A stretch of 64,000 bases of DNA from CAWDVK01 sp963805715 (GCA_963805715.1 CAWDVK010000001.1:124001-188000), one strand, 5' to 3'. Counted from the stretch's first letter, positions 29,357-38,513 are shown. The notes: generated from the letters alone by a model not told the origin. Made by a program: numbers and translations.

Positions 29357-30558
29357 CAGCCGCGGCCGGGCAGCGCGCCGGCGCGGCAGGCCAGGGCGCG
29401 GCCGGCGCCGCGGAGCGCAGGAGCCGGGCCGGCCAGCGTGCGGACGCGGCTGGCCAGGCCCGCAGCCAGAGCCCGCCCGGCCAGCGCGCCGGAGCCGTGG
29501 CCCGGCGGCCCTGGCGCGGCGTCATCACCGAGTACCGGGCGAGCCTGCCCGTGACCGGCGACACCCCCGTTGTCACCCTGGCCGAGGGCGGCACCCCGCT
29601 GCTCACGGCTCCCGCGCTGTCCGCCATGACCGGCTGCGAGGTCTACCTCAAGGTGGAGGGGGCCAACCCGACCGGGTCCTTCAAGGACCGTGGCATGACC
29701 GTGGCAGTCAGCCTGGCGGCGGGCCGCGGCGCGAGCACGGTGATCTGCGCGTCGACCGGCAACACCAGCGCGAGCGCGGCAGCCTATGCCGCGCGGGCCG
29801 GCCTGGGCTGCGCGGTTCTGGTCCCCCGCGGCAACATCGCGCTCGGCAAGCTGGCCCAGGCGCTGACCTACGGGGCCCGGCTGCTGCAGGTCGACGGCAA
29901 CTTCGACGACTGCCTCCAGCTGGTGCGCAAGCTGGTCGCCGATTACCCGGTGGCGCTGGTCAACTCGCTGAATACCGAGCGGCTGCAAGGCCAGAAGACG
30001 GCCGCGTTCGAGATCGTCGATGAGCTCGGCGACGCGCCCGACGTGCACTGCATGCCGGTGGGCAACGCCGGCAATATCGCGGCGTACTGGCTGGGCTATC
30101 AGGAGTACCAGGCAGCCGGGGCGGCGACGCGCGCGCCGCGGATCCTCGGCTTCCAGGCCAGCGGGGCGGCGCCGATCGTGCGCGGCCATCCGGTCGCCAG
30201 CCCGGTCACCGTCGCCACCGCGATCAGGATCGGCAACCCGGCGTCCTGGCAGCTGGCGGAGGCGGCACGCGACGAGTCTGGCGGCCTGATCGATGAGGTC
30301 AGCGATGACCAGATCCTCGCGGCCTACCGGCTGCTCGCCCAGCGGGAGGGAGTTTTCGGCGAGCCGGCCTCGGCGGCCGGGGTCGCTGGCCTGCTGCAGG
30401 CGCGGCAGCGCGGGCAGGTCCCGGCCGGCTCGGTGGTCGTCTGCACGATCACCGGCAACGGGCTGAAGGATCCGGACACGGCCATGGCCGGGCTGTCGGC
30501 CCCGGTCACGATCGGCGTGGATGCCGCTGCCGCAGCGGCCGCGCTGGAACTAGGGTGA
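29353..30558 (+). CDS. thrC: Threonine synthase with low-complexity N-terminal extension
   Basis: The GTG at 29353 overlaps the hom stop in a GTGA arrangement. The pyridoxal-phosphate fold-type II core starts near residue 55 (WRGVITEYRASLPV), with the PLP lysine in NPTGSFKDRGMTVA and the substrate loop STGNTSASAAAYA. It converts O-phosphohomoserine to threonine. The first 52 residues are Ala/Gly/Gln/Arg-rich near-repeats (GQRAGAAGQ-type) absent from typical ThrC, which starts close to the WRGVI motif. The 4-nt overlap supports translation from this start, so the extension is probably real and disordered. Confidence 0.93.
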   Translation: MTAAAGQRAGAAGQGAAGAAERRSRAGQRADAAGQARSQSPPGQRAGAVARRPWRGVITEYRASLPVTGDTPVVTLAEGGTPLLTAPALSAMTGCEVYLKVEGANPTGSFKDRGMTVAVSLAAGRGASTVICASTGNTSASAAAYAARAGLGCAVLVPRGNIALGKLAQALTYGARLLQVDGNFDDCLQLVRKLVADYPVALVNSLNTERLQGQKTAAFEIVDELGDAPDVHCMPVGNAGNIAAYWLGYQEYQAAGAATRAPRILGFQASGAAPIVRGHPVASPVTVATAIRIGNPASWQLAEAARDESGGLIDEVSDDQILAAYRLLAQREGVFGEPASAAGVAGLLQARQRGQVPAGSVVVCTITGNGLKDPDTAMAGLSAPVTIGVDAAAAAAALELG

Positions 30559-31568
30559 GCTGGCCCGACGGCGAGGTGACCGTCACCGTCCCGGCGACCA
30601 GCGCGAACCTCGGCCCTGGCTTCGACTCCTTCGGGCTCGCGCTGAGCCTGCACGACACGGTGCGGGCGGAGGTCCTGGCGGACGGGGTGCAGATCGAGGT
30701 GACCGGCTACGGCGGCGAGACCGCCGCAGCCGGCGAGCAGCACCTGGTCGTCCGGGCTATGCGGACCGCGTTTGCCACCATCGGCTGGCAGCCAGGCGGC
30801 CTCAGGATTTCCTGCCAGAACGAGATCCCCCAGGGTTTCGGCTTCGGCTCGTCGGCCGGCGCCATCGTGGCCGGCCTGCTGGCGGCCAGGGCGCTCGCGA
30901 GCCAGGCGCTGGCCGGCGGCCCGCTGGCGGGTAGCGCGGAATCGGAGCTGGACGATGACCGGCTGCTGCGGCTGGCCACCCGGATGGAGGGACACCCCGA
31001 CAACGTGGCCGCCTGCCTGGCGGGCGGCCTGACCATTGCCTGGGAGGGCACGGCCGGGGTCCGGGTGGCGAGGCTGTCGCCGCTGCCCGCTGTCTCCGCG
31101 GCTATCTGCGTGCCGGCCGTGCCGCTGGCTACCGTGACCGCCAGGAAGATCCTTCCTGCCCAGGTCCCGCACGCCGACGCGGCAGCGAACTCGGCCCGGT
31201 CAGCGCTGCTCGTCGCCGCGCTGACCGGCCAGCCGGAGCTGCTGATGGACGCGACCGAGGATTTCCTGCACCAGCGTTACCGCGGCGGTGCCATCCCCGA
31301 GACGGCCAGCCTGATCGGCAGGCTGCGGGCAGCCGGCGTGCCTGCCGTCGTGTCCGGCGCCGGGCCGGCCGTGCTGGCGTTCACCGTGAGCGGGATGGGC
31401 CCGCAGGCCGCCGCCGTCGCCGGCATCGCCGCCGGTGCCGCGGTCACCTGGCGCGTCCTGCCGCTGCAGATCGACCGGCGGGGAGCCGCCGTCCTGGACC
31501 GGGGACAGCTGGCGGACGGGACCGGCCGGCCCGGCGCGGCAGGCCGGGACGGCGGCTGGCCGGCCTAG
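30555..31568 (+). CDS. thrB: Homoserine kinase
   Basis: A GHMP-family kinase overlapping thrC by GTGA. It begins with the GHMP motif PATSANLGPGFDSFGLAL, carries the ATP-binding loop PQGFGFGSSAGAIVAGLLAA near residue 92, and has a C-terminal SGAGPAVLAF motif near 265. It makes O-phosphohomoserine for ThrC. The last 23 residues after LQIDRRGAAV are an unusual extension that runs antisense to the tail of the convergent membrane gene. Residues 130-135 contain a short Ala/Gly insertion (QALAGGPLAGS). The three genes form one translationally coupled threonine operon. Confidence 0.93.
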   Translation: MSWPDGEVTVTVPATSANLGPGFDSFGLALSLHDTVRAEVLADGVQIEVTGYGGETAAAGEQHLVVRAMRTAFATIGWQPGGLRISCQNEIPQGFGFGSSAGAIVAGLLAARALASQALAGGPLAGSAESELDDDRLLRLATRMEGHPDNVAACLAGGLTIAWEGTAGVRVARLSPLPAVSAAICVPAVPLATVTARKILPAQVPHADAAANSARSALLVAALTGQPELLMDATEDFLHQRYRGGAIPETASLIGRLRAAGVPAVVSGAGPAVLAFTVSGMGPQAAAVAGIAAGAAVTWRVLPLQIDRRGAAVLDRGQLADGTGRPGAAGRDGGWPA

Positions 31569-32519
31569 CTGCCCGGCAGATTCGGCAGCCGCGTCCCCGG
31601 CGGCCGCCCTGATCGTGCGGCGCGACCAGGGGGGAGCGCCGAGAACGGTCACGGCCAGCAGCACGATCAGCGGAGCCGTGTTCGGATCCGTGGCCATCCC
31701 GGACCAGAACTGGCCCATGTCCTGCCCAGCCAGCCAGTACAGCACGGCCAGGCCGATGCCCAGGATGACGGCAGCCAGCCGCATGCGGCGAGCCATCAGC
31801 ACTCCGAGGCCGGCGAAGGCCTGGAGCACGACCAGATCGATGACGAGCGAAACACCGTACTCGGGCACCAGCGCGGCCAGGTGATTGCCGATCGGGGCGA
31901 ACCAGCCGGGCGCGCCTGATGCGTTCATGGCCAGGGACATGCCGATCGACGCATTGGTGTCGCTTCCGGGCAGCAGCTGAAGCACGGCTCCGCCCAGCCA
32001 CAGCACGGCCCACGCCAACGCCGCCCAGCGGGCAGGCTGCTGAGCTGGCGGGCCGCCGTCCTGGTCGTGCCGCGGGAACACGATCAGCGCCAGGACCGCG
32101 TACAGCAGGGCAGCGCCCGGCGCTCCGGTCAGCAGGCTGGCCCCCCCGCCGAGCAGGCCGCCGAGGCCCTCGCCCAGGTACCAGACGGACAACGCCCATG
32201 CCACCGAGGCCGCCAGCGCCCAGCGGACGGTACGGCGACACAGCATGCCGAGGCCGATCGCGAGCTGGATGAGCCCGAAACTCAGGTCCGCGATGGCCGG
32301 CTGATGCAGGATGATGCGCACGACCTCGCTGATCGGGCCCGACACGAATGCGGGCTGCCCGGCTCCGCCGGCAGCGATCACCCGGGTGGCGAATCTCCTC
32401 GTCAGCATGGCTGGCTGGAATTGCAGCAGTCCGTCCAGGATCCACAGCAGCCCGAGGGCAACCTGGACCGGCCGCCGCGTCACGCGCGGCCAGGCTGAAT
32501 CTGCCGCGCGCGCCGTCAT
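31200..32519 (-). CDS. Polytopic membrane protein coupled to the cslA-glxA-cslZ operon
   Basis: The ATG at 32519 overlaps the cslZ stop in an ATGA arrangement, so it is translationally coupled. About eight membrane segments follow (VQVALGLLWILDGLLQFQPA, LSFGLIQLAIGLGMLC, WAALAWAVLWLGGAVLQLL, AVILGIGLAVLYWLAGQ, then LIVLLAVTVLGA). The hydrophobic protein ends near residue 310 at PPWSRRTIRAA, but the frame stays open for about 120 more residues, 369 nt of it antisense to thrB. I infer that the original stop was lost. Function is unknown; a role in envelope glucan export or copper handling is a guess based only on the operon. Confidence 0.65.
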   Translation of the reverse strand: MTARAADSAWPRVTRRPVQVALGLLWILDGLLQFQPAMLTRRFATRVIAAGGAGQPAFVSGPISEVVRIILHQPAIADLSFGLIQLAIGLGMLCRRTVRWALAASVAWALSVWYLGEGLGGLLGGGASLLTGAPGAALLYAVLALIVFPRHDQDGGPPAQQPARWAALAWAVLWLGGAVLQLLPGSDTNASIGMSLAMNASGAPGWFAPIGNHLAALVPEYGVSLVIDLVVLQAFAGLGVLMARRMRLAAVILGIGLAVLYWLAGQDMGQFWSGMATDPNTAPLIVLLAVTVLGAPPWSRRTIRAAAGDAAAESAGQLGRPAAVPACRAGPAGPVRQLSPVQDGGSPPVDLQRQDAPGDRGTGGDAGDGGGLRAHPAHGERQHGRPGAGHDGRHAGCPQPADQAGRLGDGTAAVTLVQEILGRVHQQLRLAGQRGDEQR

Positions 32520-33520
32520 GGCTGGTGAGCAGCCTGCTCCAGGGCCGCCGCGTACTGCGGCCAGTACTGGCCCGCGGGAGGCCCGCCGTTGCAGGGCCCG
32601 TCGCTGGCGCCGGGGTCCTTGATCCAGAGGTAAGCGTCGACTCCGTCCGGGCCGGGGTTCAGCCTCGGCGCAGGCCCGAGGGCCCGGCCCGGGGGATTGC
32701 ACCACTGCGGCGCGTCGGGGCCGGTATACGGGCCGCGGCCGTTGCGACTGGTATCAATGACGGCGCCGGCCTTGCGGCCGAGGGCGCGTTCCAGCTGCTG
32801 GCTCCAGGCCACGACGACTGGTGTCCACTGGAAGTTAGACACATTGGCCGAGAATCCGCGGCCGTACCGCAGGCCAGCTCGCTCAAGCGGCCCGGCGAGC
32901 TGGGACGGATTCGTGAACATGCCAGGGTTTCCGGCATCCAGGTAGACGCGCGCCTGCGGCAGCGCGCCGAGCCGCTGCATCGCATACCGCAGCAGCTGGT
33001 AGCGCTCGGCCGCCTGCGCCGGGCTCAGGCAGTCCCGGACGATGTCCGGCAGGCCGTCCGGCTCCACGATGATGATGTCGTCGCCGCTGCCGACTGCGTC
33101 CGCCAGCTGGTTAATCCAGCTCCGGTAGCCCGATGCGGTGGCACCGGCAGCGGACGAGAACTTCCCGCAGGCATCTCGGTCGGGGAGGTTATAGGCAACG
33201 ATGACCGGCACAGCGTGCGTCCTGGTGGCAGCCAGCGTTACCTGCCGGACCTCCTGCATCTCGCCGTACTGCCCCGCCGCCCAGATGCCCGAGGGCGTAT
33301 CGGCCACCGCGTTGAGCTCAGCTGCCTCTGCATGATGGCCGTTGCTCTGCAAGAGAGCGGATGCGGCGAATAGCGGGTTGCCGGGGTAGACGTACAGGTG
33401 GGTGGCCGCCGCGCTGGACGGCGAATCGCAGGCCGCGGCGGAGCACAATGCGGCCAAGGCGGCTAAGGGCAGGGCGAGCTGGCGCCAGCTGCGCGCGCGG
33501 GGCGAATGGGACGGTGGCAT
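32516..33520 (-). CDS. cslZ: GH6 family endoglucanase/cellobiohydrolase-like lipoprotein (CslZ type)
   Basis: ATG at 33520 is chosen because AGGAAGGA lies 5 nt upstream; the frame extends further but without signal. A signal sequence (LALPLAALAALCSAAAC) ends at a Cys that could be lipid-modified. GH6 hallmarks follow: HAVPVIVAYNLPDRDACGK, the catalytic-site IIIVEPDGLPDIV, ARVYLDAGNPGMF, NVSNFQWTPVV, VIDTSRNGRGPYTG, CNPPGRALGP and AYLWIKDPGASDGPCNGG. The enzyme would cut beta-1,4-glucan outside the membrane. In Streptomyces the third gene of the csl operon encodes this activity and opens or trims the nascent glucan. Confidence 0.88.
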   Translation of the reverse strand: MPPSHSPRARSWRQLALPLAALAALCSAAACDSPSSAAATHLYVYPGNPLFAASALLQSNGHHAEAAELNAVADTPSGIWAAGQYGEMQEVRQVTLAATRTHAVPVIVAYNLPDRDACGKFSSAAGATASGYRSWINQLADAVGSGDDIIIVEPDGLPDIVRDCLSPAQAAERYQLLRYAMQRLGALPQARVYLDAGNPGMFTNPSQLAGPLERAGLRYGRGFSANVSNFQWTPVVVAWSQQLERALGRKAGAVIDTSRNGRGPYTGPDAPQWCNPPGRALGPAPRLNPGPDGVDAYLWIKDPGASDGPCNGGPPAGQYWPQYAAALEQAAHQP

Positions 33521-33590
33521 GGAGTTCCTTCCTGCCGCAGTCAGGGGAGAGGCCAAAGTCGAGGCAGATTTAGGGTGAGAGATCGCCGGG

Positions 33591-35564
33591 TTACGGGACG
33601 CGAACCCAGAAGCCGGCGGACGGAATGCCCCGGCTGCTGACCGCGAAGAGCATGTAGTAGCTGGGCGGAATGAGGTTGGAGCTCGCGGGAAGGGTGATCC
33701 GGAGCTCGCCATGGCCTGCGCGGGTAAATGCGACGGCTACCGACCGCTCGTTGACGTCCGTCACGTGCGTGGGATTGTCCGGCCGCATCAGCCGCAGGTC
33801 CCGGATGCTTGCTGCCTGCGAGACGCTGATCAGGTAACTGTGCTGGAGCTGCAGGACCCTGGGCGCCGCCGTGATGCGCGGGCGGGGGCCACGGAACATG
33901 TAGGGCGGGAAATAGACGTCGATCTCCTGATTGAAGGCCTGCGGCGCCGTGTCCTGCTTGTTGCCGAAGAGCGGATTGCCGCCGAGCGTGAGCACGCTGC
34001 CGTTGGGCAGGAGAATCCCGCCCGAGTGGTAGTCGCGTCCCGTTATCGAGTTAGCTGCCCAGGTGAACGAGTTCGTGGCGGTGTCGTAAATCCGCGTGTC
34101 CCGGTTGTCGCTGCCGTGCATTCCGCGGTAGTACCGTGACCCGCCGGTGACGAGCACGTCGTCATCGGGCAGCAGCACGGTGATGGGGTAGCGCGTCGGC
34201 TGGGCCAGGCTCGGCCCGCGCACCCAGTGCGGGTCGGGAGCCGCGATATCGATCAGCGCCGTGCGGGCCGTTGATGACATGGACTGGCCAACGCCGCCGC
34301 CGCCCAGGACCATGATCGTCTGCTTCTGCGCGGGCGGCAGCAGGACCGAGGCGCTGGTCTCGAGATCCTGCGGAACGGGTATGCCCGGTACCGGCTGGAA
34401 GACGCTGGTCTTCACGTTCCAGAAGCCAGGCGTCCGCCATGCTGAGGTGGACGGCCCGTATCCGGCGTTGGATCCGGTGAAGAACAGCTGACCGCTTTCG
34501 GTCAGGAACGTCGCCGGATAGGTGGGGAATCCGTGCACCGGGCCCTGGGCCCACCTCCTGGTCCCTGGATTGAACATCTCGCTGTTCATCGTGACCTGCC
34601 CCGAGCCGTTGAGCCCTGACATGGCCATGACCATGCCGTTGCCCATCTCGGCGAGGGTCGGGTACCAGCGGGCATAGTTCATCGAGTTGACCTTCACGTA
34701 CCGCGAGGTTCTGACGTCGAATATGTAGGCGTCCCTGGTGCCCTGGAAGTTCTGCTTCTGCAGGGTCATCGGCGTCCCGATGCCATAGAGGAGATTGTTG
34801 GCAGCCGGGCCGAGCAGGCCTTGTATCTCATACCGGTCGGTCCCCGGCATGAGCGAGCCCCTGCCCTTCCTGACCGCATCCACCCAGACGTTCTGCTGGC
34901 TGGGCACGATGGCCGGCTGGCCGCCGGCCGCGCCCCGGAGCCTTCGCGCCCGCGGGATCGTTAAGGCGAAGGCAGAGGCAAACTGCACTCCGTTCGGGCC
35001 GGTGAAAATCGTCCCTTTCGGCAGCGTCCAGGGCTGTGCGGCGTCATTGTTCACGACCGTCATGCTGCCGGCGGCGTAGACAGGGTCGAGATTCTCGTAC
35101 CGGGCAGTCCCTCCCGCGATCAGGATGTTCCCGTCCGGCAGCTCGATGTGCCCGGCGCAGAACAGGTCCCACGGCGTGCGGATCAGCTGCTCGTGCATGG
35201 TCACGGGATTCAGGAGCAGTGTCTTGAATGTGCCGGCATTGAAGAATGCCTGATTGTTTCCCGAGCCGGCCATGATCAGGACGTCGCCGTTATAAAGTAA
35301 CGTCGAGTGAATGCCGTTGACCCGGAACCTGGCCGGGATACTGAGCTTATTCCAGAGCCCGTACCTGGCCTCGTAGGCAGGCCTGGTGATCTGGTACTGG
35401 TGATAGCGATTTGCCACGGCCGCGCCCACCGTCGGCACGTTGACGGCGATCACGGCACAGGCAGCGAGCATCGCCACCGGGACGCCCACGAGGCGGCGGA
35501 AAGACCACTTGCCACGTCGCTTTTCCGGGTTGTCCCCGTTGCCGGGGGCAGCTGAGGTGTCCAT
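33591..35564 (-). CDS. glxA: GlxA-type radical copper oxidase
   Basis: The 657-residue protein has an N-terminal membrane anchor (VGVPVAMLAACAVIAVNVPT) and a seven-bladed Kelch beta-propeller followed by an Ig-like C-terminal domain. The cofactor residues expected for galactose/glyoxal oxidases can be seen: the cross-linked Cys in DLFCAGHIELPDG near residue 136, the Tyr-His pair in GRDYHSGGILLPNG, and the late His in PTHVTDVNERSV. It oxidises a glucan-chain alcohol or aldehyde, making peroxide, and in Streptomyces is needed for glucan deposition at hyphal tips. It lies 63 bp downstream of cslA. Confidence 0.9.
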   Translation of the reverse strand: MDTSAAPGNGDNPEKRRGKWSFRRLVGVPVAMLAACAVIAVNVPTVGAAVANRYHQYQITRPAYEARYGLWNKLSIPARFRVNGIHSTLLYNGDVLIMAGSGNNQAFFNAGTFKTLLLNPVTMHEQLIRTPWDLFCAGHIELPDGNILIAGGTARYENLDPVYAAGSMTVVNNDAAQPWTLPKGTIFTGPNGVQFASAFALTIPRARRLRGAAGGQPAIVPSQQNVWVDAVRKGRGSLMPGTDRYEIQGLLGPAANNLLYGIGTPMTLQKQNFQGTRDAYIFDVRTSRYVKVNSMNYARWYPTLAEMGNGMVMAMSGLNGSGQVTMNSEMFNPGTRRWAQGPVHGFPTYPATFLTESGQLFFTGSNAGYGPSTSAWRTPGFWNVKTSVFQPVPGIPVPQDLETSASVLLPPAQKQTIMVLGGGGVGQSMSSTARTALIDIAAPDPHWVRGPSLAQPTRYPITVLLPDDDVLVTGGSRYYRGMHGSDNRDTRIYDTATNSFTWAANSITGRDYHSGGILLPNGSVLTLGGNPLFGNKQDTAPQAFNQEIDVYFPPYMFRGPRPRITAAPRVLQLQHSYLISVSQAASIRDLRLMRPDNPTHVTDVNERSVAVAFTRAGHGELRITLPASSNLIPPSYYMLFAVSSRGIPSAGFWVRVP

Positions 35565-35587
35565 GGGGAAGGATCTCCTAACTGATG

Positions 35588-35648
35588 GCGGAGGTCAGGT
35601 CAGGCAGCGGAGGTCAGGCAGCGGAGGTCAGGCAGCGGAGGTCAGGCC
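35588..35648. repeat. 14-bp tandem repeat spanning the cslA stop codon
   Basis: The unit GCGGAGGTCAGGCA occurs at 35607-35620, 35621-35634 and, with one change, 35635-35648. A longer variant with an extra GGTCA lies at 35588-35606. The cslA TGA (complement of 35628-35630) is inside the second copy. Each added copy of 14 bp would change the frame, so copy-number change could alter the CslA tail and the cslA-glxA spacing. Confidence 0.85.
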
Positions 35649-37604
35649 CGGATCCGGTGAGTCGGCCGGCTCGGCCGCATCGTCTGCGCGGGAAACAGGG
35701 GTGACGTCGCGCTTGCGGAAGGCGCGATCACATAGCCAGATCACGATCGGCGCGAAGCAGACCGCCAGGATGACGCCGGTCCACACGATCATCATGGGAT
35801 AGGGCCGGTGCCGCAGTATCGCCACGGTAAGGATGGCGATGGGCACGATGGCCCACATCAGCGAGTACCGGAAGGTCCACAGGCGGTCCGGGCTGGCTGA
35901 GGATCCCTTGGCCGTCACATTGAAGGACAGCTTGCGCCGGAACACCACCTTGATGAGGCTGCGGGCATAGATCGGCGCGGTGATCGCTGACACGAGCATT
36001 CCGGAGAGTCCGGACGACCCGGCAGGTTCATGCGGGCTTACGTTGTGCCGCCGCATGAACCGGTAAAGCAGGAACTGCATGGTCGCCACATCGACGTAAT
36101 AGGTGAGCCACCAGCCCTCGTTAGTGCGCAGGCTGCTGATACCGAATCCGAGGTAGCACGCGCTGATGATGATTCCGAGTATCCAGCCGATGGCAACGGA
36201 CGGATAATAGGTCAGCATCAGGAAGTAATGCAGCATCGCGCCAGGCCGGAGCCTGAAGGCCACGCGCCAGACTTGCCTCAGCACGGCATCGAAGGTCCCT
36301 GCCGACCAGCGAGTCTGCTGGCCGAAGAACTCGGTCCACGAACTCGGCCCCTCGCCCACCGCGACGAGGTCGGGCGTGTAGACCGACCGCCATCGCCTGC
36401 CCGTAGCCGGGCTTGTCGTGGCGTGGATCTTGAGGCTCGTGGCCATGTCCTCCGTGATGGAGTCGACGTAGCCGTGCCGAATGGCGCTTGTCCGCACCGC
36501 TGCATTAGTGCCGACGAGCATGGCGCATCTCCGCCGGTTGCCGGCCCGCTGGATGACGCTGTGGAAGAGGTACTGGGCCGACTCGGCCCAGCGGGTTACG
36601 CGGTTGTCCTGATTGCCGTAGAACTGCGGGCCGACCACGAAGGCCACGTCCGGATCGCGGAAATAGCCGAGGAGTCGCTCGGCCATGCTGGGCAGCGGCA
36701 CGTGGTCGGTGTCGACGAACATCACCACGTCGTAGTCGCCGGCGTATTCCCAGAGCCAGCGGTTGTGGTTGCCGTGCTTGGTCTTATTGGCAAAGGTGCC
36801 CGTGTCAAGCTCCAGGTAGCCGCGCCCTTTGCGGCTGAAATGATTAACTCCGAGCCGCCGGCACATCTCCTTCACGTCCTCGGAGTTGCCTTCGTCCAGC
36901 AGCCAGAGGTCGAGCGTGCCGCCGTACACGATGGCCTTGGCGGCCCGCAGCGTTCGCTCAGCCATCTCGATCGGCTCCTTGCCGGGGACGATCGTGGTGA
37001 GGAACGCCACCCGCAGCCTGGTGTCTGGCTCGACCGGGACGGGGTCCCGTGCGGCGAGGCACGCGCGGGACACCGTGAGAACGTTGGTCAGCAGGAAGAG
37101 CTGCATGACGATGGAGCCGAATGCCATCCCGGCCCGCAGCGTGATGTAGCCGTCGGTCAGGGCCCCGTGCGCACTTGCCTGCCACAGCCAGGCACCGAGG
37201 CGAGGGTACTGAGACTGGAAGATCAGCCAGTAGATGAACCTGGCGTCGAGAGCGACGAGAATCAGGGCGATGAGCCGCGTGGCGGCCCATTCGCGCTTGT
37301 TGCGGTGAATGCTCCGGTACTGAACCTGGTACGGCTCGTCCGAGCGCGGCCGGGTCAGCGGGCCGGCCAGGCACGTATAGCGCTCATAGCCATACCCGGA
37401 CTCGGCCAGGCCCTCGTCCACCGGAGCGCGAGCGCCGCCGACCGCCATGGACCGGCGTGCGGGGGCGCCGTCCGCTTCCGCCGGGCCGGCCACGGCCGCC
37501 CCGGTCGCGCCGGTTGCCTCGGTCGCGCCGGTTGCCTCGGTCGCGCCGGGACCGCCGCCTGCGGCTGGCCTCACTTCGGTTATGCGTCCCTGGAGGGTTG
37601 TCAT
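35628..37604 (-). CDS. cslA: Cellulose-synthase-like GT2 glycosyltransferase CslA
   Basis: The 658-residue processive beta-glycosyltransferase has all catalytic motifs: VVMFVDTDHVPLP (DxD, residues 297-300), ITEDMATSLKIHA (TED, 384-386) and FFGQQTRWSAGTF (QxxRW, 429-433). Two membrane helices precede the GT-A domain and about five follow. The N-terminal 50 residues are low-complexity (ATGATEATGATGAA). It polymerises and extrudes a beta-glucan from UDP-glucose. The order cslA, glxA, cslZ on one strand is that of the Streptomyces tip-growth locus. ATG at 37604 follows GGAGAAGAGAG. There is a 909-bp gene-free region upstream. Confidence 0.92.
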   Translation of the reverse strand: MTTLQGRITEVRPAAGGGPGATEATGATEATGATGAAVAGPAEADGAPARRSMAVGGARAPVDEGLAESGYGYERYTCLAGPLTRPRSDEPYQVQYRSIHRNKREWAATRLIALILVALDARFIYWLIFQSQYPRLGAWLWQASAHGALTDGYITLRAGMAFGSIVMQLFLLTNVLTVSRACLAARDPVPVEPDTRLRVAFLTTIVPGKEPIEMAERTLRAAKAIVYGGTLDLWLLDEGNSEDVKEMCRRLGVNHFSRKGRGYLELDTGTFANKTKHGNHNRWLWEYAGDYDVVMFVDTDHVPLPSMAERLLGYFRDPDVAFVVGPQFYGNQDNRVTRWAESAQYLFHSVIQRAGNRRRCAMLVGTNAAVRTSAIRHGYVDSITEDMATSLKIHATTSPATGRRWRSVYTPDLVAVGEGPSSWTEFFGQQTRWSAGTFDAVLRQVWRVAFRLRPGAMLHYFLMLTYYPSVAIGWILGIIISACYLGFGISSLRTNEGWWLTYYVDVATMQFLLYRFMRRHNVSPHEPAGSSGLSGMLVSAITAPIYARSLIKVVFRRKLSFNVTAKGSSASPDRLWTFRYSLMWAIVPIAILTVAILRHRPYPMMIVWTGVILAVCFAPIVIWLCDRAFRKRDVTPVSRADDAAEPADSPDPGLTSAA

Positions 37605-38513
37605 GCTCTCTCTTCTCCGTAGAACAGGCGTCAGGGCAGGGCGAGGAACGACGGGAATAGGGGTATGCCGTCATTTCTGCCGCGTGCGGGGACGAGTCAG
37701 CGGCCGGTCAGGGGGCCGCCGGGATGTGCTCGGCGCGATGGCGAGGGCGGTCGCGACGCCACCGTCTGGCGGGAACGCCGACCAGCCGGACCGGCCAGGC
37801 ATTCCGGGCCGGCGCGCTGGCGCCGCCGCCATGCGCTCATCACGGCGCAGTGCACCGTGCCGCCGCTGCCAGCGGCCGAGCTAACCGAGGCCATGCCTCG
37901 CCGCTAGCGGCCCCCGGATGGCCGGCGCCGGGCATCCGATGTGCCGGATCGCCTTCCGGGCGGTTCAGGGCGGCGGTATCGCGTGACCGCTGACCCTTTT
38001 ATCGCTCCTAACCAGGAATTTCATTGCAAATCTCCCCGCCCATTATTCGTGCCATCTGTGCTGTTATTGAGCAGTCCGGCCGTTCCGTTGGCGCTGCCAA
38101 CTGCGCGGCCCAGCTTATCGTGATTGAACGTCCTCACACGGTAAAGACGGGCCGAGCCTGGCTTTCGTTTACAAGATAACGCCGTGACCTACAGACAACG
38201 TCCAAACGGCCGTTGTCGTAGCCTCCCGGTAACGTCATTTTTTTATAACTTTTACCTGGCAGGCTCGGGCGGTGAAAGTAACGCCCCGTTATGGGCTGGA
38301 TTAATAAGACCTCTGTTACGTTCTTGTTTCTTTCGTTACGAACAAGATTTTTTTCCTGATCGGCTCAATCAGGGCTCAGCGCGGCGTCGGAACATGCCGG
38401 GGCTGCCCGGGGCCTGCCCGGCGGCCGGCGCTGAGGCTGCCATGCGCCGGGGGGCGGGGGCCCCTGGGGCCGGGCGGGTACCGCCGGTCAGGGCGTGCCG
38501 GTCGTCAGAGCCT
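37605..38513. other. Gene-free region upstream of cslA, partly AT-rich
   Basis: From 37605 to about 37980 the sequence is ordinary high-GC DNA without a recognisable gene. From about 37990 to 38370 it changes to markedly lower GC with T runs, and contains repeated GTTACG/GTAACG words and a short inverted repeat (GACAACG ... CGTTGTC, 38193-38217). From 38380 on GC is high again up to the insertion element. It probably holds the cslA promoter and an unusually long leader, or foreign DNA. A small RNA is possible because of the terminator-like hairpin at its right end. Confidence 0.4.
38322..38356 (+). terminator. Intrinsic-terminator-like hairpin with T run
   Basis: TCTTGTTTC pairs with GAACAAGA around a 9-nt loop and is followed directly by seven T residues on the plus strand. 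This is a textbook intrinsic terminator, rare in such GC-rich DNA. No plus-strand gene precedes it, so it may end a small RNA transcribed through the AT-rich region. Confidence 0.45.

Noticed and set aside
36030..37622. 530-residue plus-strand ORF opposite cslA
   Set aside because: It is antisense to conserved GT2 motifs and has the composition of a shadow frame.
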